A stretch of 64,000 nucleotides of DNA from Magnolia sinica (Eukaryota; Streptophyta; Magnoliopsida; Magnoliales; Magnoliaceae), in contig NC_080588.1 in NCBI RefSeq assembly GCF_029962835.1, positions 49,335,001-49,399,000 of the forward strand, written 5' to 3'. The notes under the pieces were generated by a model. That model saw only the letters and a list, made by a program, of their open reading frames with translations, ran no database searches and was not told the origin of the DNA. Every line of letters begins with the position of its first letter. Positions within the stretch are counted from its first letter, which is position 1. The position numbers and the translations under genes are program-made. Shown here piece after piece: positions 44,717 to 55,415 of the stretch.

Positions 44717-47700
44717 ATGGGATTGACTGGCTTGAGGTAGGCTTCTCTCAACACATCATTCTTTTGTATACGTTGTTGAATGTAATTTCTTTTAGTATTA
44801 GTTTATTTCTTCCATCATGAATCCGGATGGATATACCGCATTAGTTAGGAGTGAGTGGGTACAAGTTGAAGGTTTACGTGGATGGAGTTAGTAAGAAAAG
44901 ACTTGATGACTCGAGGTCTAATTGAAGGTCTTGCCCTTAATAGAGTGGAATGGTGGAACATGATTCATATAGCGGACCCCCAATTAAGTGGGATAAGGCT
45001 TAGATGATGATGATGGTTTTTATGCTTTATCTTTTAGATTTGCTTTCTTTTGAGTTTAATGCTTTTGGGAAGAGTGTAAGAAGCACAATAATCCTGTTTG
45101 GGAAGCCAAAGGACTGTGTTTATGTCCACAACATGAACTCTTTTTTTTTTTTTTTTGGCCATTTACTGATATGGTTATTCAAGGACTTTGAATCCTATCA
45201 CATCAGCTGAGTTCATTTAAGATGATCATGCTGTCGTTGGGTTTAATAATCTGTCTTAATGTCCGCAAGCCCCTTCTGAGCATTCCTTGCTGATGTGCTG
45301 CTAGTTTCATTACATGAGAGAGAGGACAAAATTGATATCCAGAACTATATTAATTTAGGAGCACCTTTCACGAAATCCAAAAAAATGTTAATTGGGAAAT
45401 ACTTTGATTTGAACAAGGTCCTTTGGTCCCTTTTTGTTGCTTTTTAAGAGGGCTGCGGTAGACTGCAAATCAATTACTCTGGCAGGCCTACATGTTACCT
45501 GGACCAGCATAACGGGGTCTCATCTGTTCCTCGCCCCGAATGGCATCTTTCAAAATTTGATTTGGTTGATAATGAGCTGCAATTCTCTTACCCATATCTG
45601 CTGTGTGCAATGTAAAAACCCAATCCCTTAAATGAACAACTGTAATTTCTTCATCATGTTTGTTGTGTCTGATGTAAAAGACGAAACCTAGTTAAATTTG
45701 TTATTTACATAAGTTTTGTATTGGGACATTTATAAGCATAACTTAAAGCTATATCTTAATCTGCAAATTTCAAATGGACAATATTGAACTACTATGTTGC
45801 ATTGCATAATGATTGAAGCTTGCAGTTTGAGACATGATATAGCACAATGTGACTAAAAATTAAGGAGTTAATATTGATAGCTTTACGGTAATTAGGTCTC
45901 ATTTGAGTCAAGAGTTTAAAGCTTCACTGGAAAGTGTCAAATATCTTTGCATAACAATTGCATTTTCAGAAGTTTGTGTTATTTTTATCTTTTAATTTAG
46001 GTTTGTGCGAAGTAAGGTGGCATTCCTCAATCTATTGTAGGATATATGTCATTTGGGAAATTGTTATGCTAGCATTTTCCTTTTCCTTTCATCTATTTCT
46101 TCGTATAATGTCACTATTAAAAAAAATCTCTTCAAGAAATTGTGGCTTATTCCTCTTATGTTTATGTTCAGTTTCCTGTTTGACTTAGCCACTGATTTGT
46201 GCTTTCCTAAAGAAAGTTGACTGTTAAATGCAAAAATGGTTCTTCCAAAGTGAGACTTATGCTTCACCACCTCGAGGCTATTGGCTTTTTTACTTGGCTT
46301 GTTTTGCCCGACTTTTCAGTTTTAAACAATGCTTCTAATGCAGTAAATATTGTGGCCTTTTATTGTTTTTTTTTTCCTCTTTTTTAAAGTGAGATACAAT
46401 TATTTATGGAATAATCTTTTCATGAGGTGCTAATTCTCGTCATTTGCTCATTCTCAGTTTATTTTGTGTATGTTTTTCTTCATTGAAAATGTAATGTAGT
46501 CACTTGGCAGCTAAGCCCACATGCATCTACAAGTCAGTTAATGCACCACGCACCACCACATATGCTAGCTTGGTGGCCAGGTGCAATATATAGGTGTCAG
46601 AAGTGTAACACTCTTTAGATTCCCCATCCCAAGAGTCTGGTTAGTCCACTAGACAGGGGGGCAAAATTAACTGAACAAATGTACGGTTGCGAAAAATTCA
46701 GCCAAAGTTTTCTAAGCTGTTAACTTATTTCTATTATCATGGCTCCCCTACCAAATGAACCACCTTCATCTTTGGGCAGTAAAATTTGCATGTGAGGTCC
46801 ACCTGTTGGATGGCTTGGATATTTCACCTGTTTACCACAGTGGCATCTGTGTGGTGTGTGCATTAGCTGACTTGAATGCACGTGTGGCATGGTATACAAA
46901 AATGGTTATGTAACGGATGTTACGGCCGTTACGTAATGGTAACAGCCGTTGCCGTTGCCGTTGCCGTTACGTAACGGTAACGGTAACAGCCGTTACGCAT
47001 TACAGGGCCGAAACGGCCATAACTGCCGTTATAGAAAAAAACTGGCCATAACAGCCCCATAATGGTCTCAAAACAGGCTTTTCCAAAAAAAAAAAAAGGC
47101 CCGGCCGTATTGTAACAGTTATGGAACACCTTAGCGTGTGGGCTTCACAAAGCTCCTCTTGGCAAACCTATGGTTACTTATCTAGACTGTGTGTGTTTTC
47201 CCTTCATTAGTTAAATCTATATTATTAATCTAGTTTTCATTGTCTTTGCTATTGAACATACCTGCAGTCCATGAATTATTGGTTGCCTTTCACATGGAGA
47301 TTGAGATTTAAAAGTTTTTTAGTATTATCATTTTAGGTTTATCTGCCTCAGTGATGTTGAAATTTAACTATTGAGTTCTGTTTCAGGCCTAGTTCTACAA
47401 AGAAAGAACTTTCAAAAAGCAACAAGCGCAAACTTGACAAGAAGCTTCACTTCTATTCTAGTGAGTTTGTATAAAATACAGGAGCCATCCATCTGCTTTA
47501 TTTCTTTGTCAGATTAAGTGTGTCAAATGTCGTTCAAGTTAGTTTATTGTAACTTTGAAATTCATATATCTTTATATATATGAACAATAAGTGAGGTTAC
47601 TTAGCATTGTTGAAGTACAATAGCTAATAACTTTTTTTTTTTTTTTTTTTTGTTTTCAAGAATTAACGAGGATTTTATTAAAGAAACACGCCTAAAGTCG

Positions 47701-50700
47701 GCGCCAAGGCTACAACTCAAACAAACTATATGACAAACATAAATCAGAATCATTCAAGCAATATGCCCACCCTAACACCTCATTCGTAATTTTCCTAAAT
47801 ACATCCCACACCGACCCACTTATATTTTGGAAACACCTACTATTCTTTTCCCTCCTGATTGCCCAATGAATCGCCATAAATACCAGCCTCCAGAGCATTC
47901 AAGCTTGCTTTCCTACCCCACCACTGTGCCAAGATAAAAGAAGATCTTCTGTTGTTCTCATCATAACCAGCATCATTTTGAAAATTTCGAGAAACCTCTC
48001 CCATACCTTTTGAGTAAAAGGGCAATGGATGAAGAAATGATCAATGGACACCCCGTTTTTTATACGCATGGCGCAAATATTGGAGAGCACCAACGGCTTT
48101 TTCAAGACAGTTGATGGTTAACACCTTCCTCCGAACTAGCCAAACAAAAGGCACAACCTTAGAGGGAGCACCATAGAACCAAGTCATAGCCATTTGGTGC
48201 CTGTGCCCTTCCACATGGGGCTTTCAGAGCGCCTTATAGAAGGTGTGGACAGAAAATTGGCCCAATTTGTTGAATTTCCATGCCATTGAGTCCCTTTCCC
48301 CTCAAAACTGGGATGCAAGCTTATCTGAAAGCCTAACAAGCTCCTCCACTTCCTCGTATGCAAATTCCTTTGACGAGAAGGCAAACAAAACATCCCACTG
48401 CCACAAATGGAGAAGCAACAAGAGCTAGTAATTTAGGTTATGGGATATTATAAAAATGATAAACTTGCGAATTCTCCTGCCCAAACATCATAATCTAAGC
48501 CTTGTCCCAGATATTCTTAGTCAGATTAACATATCCTGTTTTGCTGGTTGATCATATCCGAGGACCTTTTGTTGGTAAGCATCAGGCCTTCATATCCCTT
48601 TTCACCACCTCAATCCAAATCTTTACGTCTTCCTCTCATCCTCTTTTTTTTTTTTTTTTTTTCTTCTTCTTCTTTTTTTTTTTTTAAGTCCTTCAACCCT
48701 AATCAATGTTCCCTTCCTAATTGGAGTCAGCTTGGGTCTTTGTTACGCATGAGCCAACCATCTCAATTTACTCTCCATCATTTTATCTCCTATTGGGTCA
48801 ATTTACTCTTCACCAATGTTCCCTTCCTGTTGGATGACCTCATTCTTATTTCTATTGTTCCTGGTCTTCCTCTTCTTTCTCAACATCCTCATCTCTGTGG
48901 CACTCATTCTTTGTCTGTGCTACTTTCTAACTTCCCAACAATTTGTCCCATATAGCATAGCTGGTCAAATAGCTGTGTTATAAAATTCTCCCTTAAGTTT
49001 CATAGGCATGCAGCAATCACATAGAACTCTAGAGGCACTTCTCCAATCCTTCTGCCTGTTCTAATTCCATCAGAAATACCCTCATCAATCTCCATCTCCT
49101 TTTGAATAATAGAGCCAAGGTAATGAAACACATTGCCTTGAGGAATCTCTTGACCGTCAATTTTAACTGAAGCTTCGGTTAGATTAACTTTCTTATAAAG
49201 TTGCATTCTAAGTATTCCATCTTGTTATGCTAATTTTAAAGCGCCTAGACTGATGGAAACTTCCCCCGAACCTCCAATTAGCATTTGCCTTATTTCTCAT
49301 CTTGTCAAATGTCATTTGTAAACAACATACACCAATGGACCTCATCTTGTGCACTAACTGTTAATTCGTCTATGTCAATTGCAAAAAGGCAAGGGTTTAA
49401 TGCTGGTCCCAGGCAAAAACCGACTGCTACTGGAAACTCGACAATATCACCACAGACCATTTTGTCTTGTAACAACACCCTTGGACATGTCTTTAATAAC
49501 TTTGATATTTCCTTTCAGGACCCCTTTCCTCATCATCCACCACATAACCTCAGTAGGTAGTCTGTCTTAACTCCTATGCTTTCTCTAGTTCTATAAAAAT
49601 CGCGTGTCGATTCTTCATTTTATGTCTATGTTTTTCCATCAATTGTCTAAGTAGAAAAATATCTTCAATCGTTGATCTCCCTGGCATGAAGCCAAATTGA
49701 CTTCTTGATAATGTTGTTTTTTGTCTTAGTCTTTGTTTCACCACCCTCTCTTAGAGCTTCATAGGGTGAGACATGAGTTTGATCTGATAGCAACTCGGTT
49801 AATCTCCTTTCTTCTTGTAAATAGGTATTATGATACTTGTCTCCACACATCCAGCATTTTCTTTGCTTGCAAAATTTATTGAAAAGACTAGTCAACCAAA
49901 CTATGATTTCACCATGTATCTTCCACGCTCTATAGGCATATCTTCTGTCCCCAAAGCCATTCCTCATTGTTGTTAAAGCTGGCCTTACTTCCCCTCCTCG
50001 AATTCTAAAGAATAACATGGGTTCCCGATCTCTAGGTTCCAAGACACGTCATTCTTGTATTGAGCATCAAACCCAATAGATCTTGTGAAATAACTTTCCA
50101 AAGCAAAAGAACCTCTACATATATGAGAGCTTTCAAGTTTTTGTTAAACTAACAAAGGAGACATTGCATGTTTATATACTTCTCCTGAAGCACAAGAAAC
50201 CCAGTTATAATATTAACCAATAACCATCCATTATTTTAAGGGTTTTTTTCTTATAACACCCGACCTTTTTGCTATATTGCAGATAACCACCTCACGTATG
50301 TGTATTTGTGAAAACCCCATCCCTCCATTCTGTTACAAGGTTCAACGGTAGTTGAATGCCACTTAACTGTGATTAGTTGGCAATGTGAAATGATCCATTA
50401 GCCCTAAAAAGCAACCCAAGAAAGCCTCCATTTGTCCTCTAATCTCCTCCGCCTCCTCTCTTGTAAACCCATTCCCCCTCTCATTTCTCTCCCATCTCTC
50501 TCAACCAGCCTGGTGCACTTGAGTTTCTCTGTTGGCCGGCACACCAATCTTCTCTCCCATCACCAGTGGATCTCTCTCTCCATCTTCTCTCTCTATCTCC
50601 ACAATCACCCACCCATACCTTGCTTGTGTACATTTGAACCATGCATGGATGTGATGTGCTTGATTACTTGATTACAGGCTTGATTTTTATTGAATGATTG

Positions 50701-53700
50701 TCAAAATAGTGGATTCTGCATAATGCACAGCTAGGATGACCAACCCATGTGCTGCGTTAGTAGGTACAACAGCCGAATGCATGTAGATGTGCACGTGGGG
50801 TCATCAAACCTCTGCTAACTTCTCTGCTGGTGTGATCTTCGACGAGAGGATATGCATAGGTATTGTCAAGTTTTCAATTTCGGGGTGTGGATAAGATCGT
50901 TGGAGGTGTTTCCTTGTGGCTAGAAAACCCTCTTTGAACATTCCAAAACCATTCTGGTTTGTTCCATCATTTTGTCTCATATTTGGACTGATCCTAGGCT
51001 GCTTTGGATGACTTTCTTAATTATATCCTTCCTAGTCTTTCCACACATCCATCCCATCCTCCTCTCTTCCCACGTTGCCTCTTAATTGTCCAACGTGCCC
51101 CATTTAGCAGAGCTGGTCTAATAGCTAGCTTATAAAATTCTCCTAATGTTCACTAGCATATGGCGATGACACAACACTCCATCAGCATATCTCCATTTCA
51201 TCTACTTGGCTCTAATTCTATTGGAAACATCCAGTGTTCGAAGTATCGGTATCGCTACAAGTTTCGTTGGCTGGGGATACGGAAACAATATCGATATTGT
51301 CGATAATATCGCTAATAACTAGAAACGCAGGGAAACATTTGGGAAATAGTGGATTTTTTTCCAGTGAAACTTCAGGAGATGCTAAAATACTCATTTGCAT
51401 ATTTAGAAATTAAAAAAAAAAATTGCAAAAAAGACTGCATTATACATAATAAGTTTCCATTTAATGGGGGCCTAAATGCATATGCTGTTGTAAGAAATCA
51501 ATCCAACCATACCATCCATCCCATCTATCCATCTAACCATCCAACCTTCCATCCAAACATCAATCGATATTTCGGAATTTCGATAACACATGATATTTCG
51601 CCAAGAAATCATCGACAACTGGAAAGGAAACAAAAGATTGTGGTCTCAATATCGCCCTTGTTACGATAGCAATAATATTGCGATATTATTAATATCATCA
51701 TTGACAAATTAAACAATTGCATACAACCATGCGCCCATAAAAAAGTTTGAAATGAAAATTCTTTTAATAAACAGATTTTTGGCGATATTGATACATTGGT
51801 GATATTATTGAAATATTGCTGATACATTGGCGATACAAGCGACACTTGAAATTTACACAGTTGAAAATATTGGTGATACATCGGCGATATCAATGCATTG
51901 GCCACGACACTTGGATTTTACATGGTCGAAAATATTGGCGATATCAATACATTGGAGATACTTAGTAATACATTGCTGATACCTGAAATTTCTGACACTA
52001 CCATTGTTATTGGTATCGCTACTAGTGTTATCGGTATCGCTGAGCTGGAGATACAGATAATATCGGAGATACTTCAAACAATGCTCTCCATTATTTTGGA
52101 TGATAGATATAAGATTGTTGAACAAATCGCTTTGAGGAATCTTGTGGTTAAATCACTTTGAGGATTCTTGTGGTCATCAAGTTTAACTAAGGCCTCACAT
52201 CTATGATTGTTCCTATTAAAGCTGCATTTAGATACTTTTATCTTTGTTCTGCTAATCTTTAAACCCCTAGATTCTAAAGCATTCGGTTGAACCTTTAATT
52301 TAGCATTAACCACTGCTTAGGCACCATACTATCGGCAAAGAACATACTCTAAGGGACCTCATCCTAGATACTGGCAGTTAATTCATTGTTAACAAGTGCT
52401 AATAAGTTCTTAATGTGTATCTACAATGGAAACCCATTGCTATTGTTGAATGCATTTGTCCGAGAACAAGTTGTTCTTGCTCTTGTTATAGTACCTTCAT
52501 ACATGGCCACAATGATGCAATGATATATCTTAACTGGGACCCCTTCTCTACGTGTTGCCCTCCATAAATAGAAGTACATTCGAACTACAATACTATGTAA
52601 AGTACTGAAACACAAGGGAAAATGTAAACTATGGTTGTACTAGAAGTTAAATTGTGTTGAACAAATCATTGTTTGGAACAAAGAAGGTTTATCGTTGTTT
52701 GAATTAAGAATGAGGTCACTCGTAAGTAACTTGGAACAGTCTCAATATGTAGATAAAATGGAGAGGCAATTAATATGGTTCAGATTTGTGCTAAAAAAAC
52801 CAGAGATGACCCTATTAAGTAAGAGAACTTTGACTACGCTCAAAGATCTGAAAGGTTGGATCAGGGGAAGACCTAATATGACTTGGATAGAGGTTGTGAG
52901 AAGGAATATGAAGGTTTTTCACTGATCAAAGATGTTATTTTTGGTGAAATTTGATTCATAAAGCTGAACGGAAGTAATTTGGATAAGGCATTGATGATGC
53001 TGTTGGACAAGGAGATTTTATGGAAGATGTTATTCCTTTGGATCTTATGGGGATTTTGGAATGAGAAGAATAGTAGAATCAATGGGGAGAAGGGGTCATC
53101 CATTGATTTAGTCAAAAGAAATATTTCTCATGATTATTAACTGGGCATCACCAAGGCAAGAATTCCATGGTCGCTCTGTACGGGATCTCTCCGGGGTAGG
53201 GCTGTCAATGGGCTGGTCTCAGTCTGGCAACATGAAAATTTTGAGTAGGTCTCCAACAGTTCAACATCTGGGCCAAAACCAACCCCAGGCCCGGCCCATT
53301 GAAAGCCCTACTCTGGGGATTGGGTATGTAATTGTATGGTGCTATTGGCTATGGGAGCCCTGTTATTGTGTCGTCTTTATTGATGGCCTTATTCACTGAG
53401 TCGTGAGAGGGTCACTTGAGCCAAGGTGTTTGTAGTGCTGTTTTCCCTTCTAATGGTGTTGTCATTTAAAAAAAAAGAACCATGATGATGGTGATGGTGG
53501 AGATACGATGATCCTTTCCAGTTTTCGAGGGACATTCATTGACTGCAACTGCATGGACTCAATGAGGCTCTGAGGCCATTTCTTCAATGTAGGTTAAACT
53601 TTCACTTGTATGTGGGGAAGCTACTGGATGAGTGATTATTTTGCTTGGAAGGGTGTGCCATGATACCTCGTATATTGCACACCAACACTGCATGTTTCTT

Positions 53701-55384
53701 TTCTGAACTTGTTACATGTTGACATGGGTCCATTTGTCCGAGGCTTGCAGACAACTCATTTAAATAACCATTTTTTTTAATCTTATAATTATCGCTATCT
53801 TTTGGTTTTTTGGACTACTATACATTCTAAGTATTTTCTCAGGTTTTTTTTATTATGTGTTAAAAACTTAAAATAGATGGATATGTTTGCAAATTTGACC
53901 TTTCAAAATTACAATGTCTAGTATAGGACCTGTTTGTGTCTAAGTCGCATAGCTGCCCATGCATTAATTCTGGCTCACCTTTTATTATTGAAGTTGCCAA
54001 TTTTAAAGGAACAGTAGAGTTACTCCACACACACACACACACACAAAGGAACAGTAGAGTTTTGGAGGCAAGGTCTCATTTATGGAAAGCATTACAAGGA
54101 GAAATTTTGGATTGGCAAATTGAACAGGGCTTGCCTAGGCCAAGACGGGTGGTATTGGTAAATATTACTTGCTTCGCAACTGGAAAGCGTCGATCCTAGG
54201 AGGAGAGAATCAATGGAAGTCTCCTCTTGTGGGTCCATCGAAGCGTAATTTTGATGGATAATCTTTTGGAGAATTATTTTCAGCTGGAATGGTCAGAATT
54301 TTGAGGAATGACACGTGCTGGATTCTTAGGCAATGTGGCTTTGAATGAGATCAAGTTGATGGTGATGATGTGTTGTGGGTATTTCATCCCAATTTCAAGG
54401 GTGCCTTGGTCATCAAGGGTGATTCAAGTGCCATTTTTAGACAATATTATTGAGAAAAGGGGAAAAGCCAAAGAAAACAAGAAAAGACCTGTATGGCAAG
54501 TGGCCTTCTTGTCATTCAGCATGGGATGTAAAATCAAGCAGAAAAACAATATAACCCTTGCAACCCACCAAGACAAAGCCCTATCCCCGTGGGATTATAA
54601 AAAATAGCCCATTACCCCATTTCCAATTGCAATTGAATCTCGATCCCTGAATAACAATGTCGTGGAGTAACCAGAGCCCCCCTAAATGTAGCTGATTTAC
54701 TCTCTTTTGCAATTTATTTCGCTATAGCACCTGTTGCTCTAGCTAATTGTCCACCCTTTCCAAGCGTGATTTCTATGTTATATATGGCTGTGCCCCGTGG
54801 GAGGCCCGCAAGGGCTATTAGCTCAGTGGTAAAGCCCGCCCTGAATAATTGTGTCGTTGTGCCTGGGTTGTGAGGGCTCCCCGCCACATGGATAGTTCAA
54901 TGTGCTCATTAGTGCCTGACCTGAAGGACATTTTGCCTGTTAGGCTGTTACTATCTCAATTGGAGGACTGGTGAATGCTGTTGGGGGAGTGCAGAATAGA
55001 CCAGTGGGAAGATGGAGGAGTGAACCTTGTGAAACCTAGAGCTCTGGAAGACGGTAGTCAGGAATTTTTTTCTAAGAACACTTTACCTTACCCTTCCATT
55101 GAGCCATGTCTAGGTGGAATCAGCAAGATTAAACAGGAGCCCTCCCGGTCATCGCTGGGGGGGACAACCAGACCAATCCACCCACCCCCCTTGGACACAC
55201 TTTTTCTGTGTATTTCTGAAATTAGATCGCTTATAGTTAGTAGGAGGATGGTATTCACAAACATTCCAAGAGATGCTGGCAAGATTGCCCACTCACTTAA
55301 GAGGGGGTGGCGAGAGGGTCACTCAAAATCAGTTTCTTATTGCCTCCTTTTTAATTTTTTTTTTCTTCTCTTTATTTTTTTTGT

Positions 55385-55415
<31 letters not shown>

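Noticed and set aside
54812..54922. A nuclear tRNA gene
   Set aside because: It is only the 5' exon and intron start of plastid trnI-GAU, lacks the 3' half, and has changes in the arm sequence.
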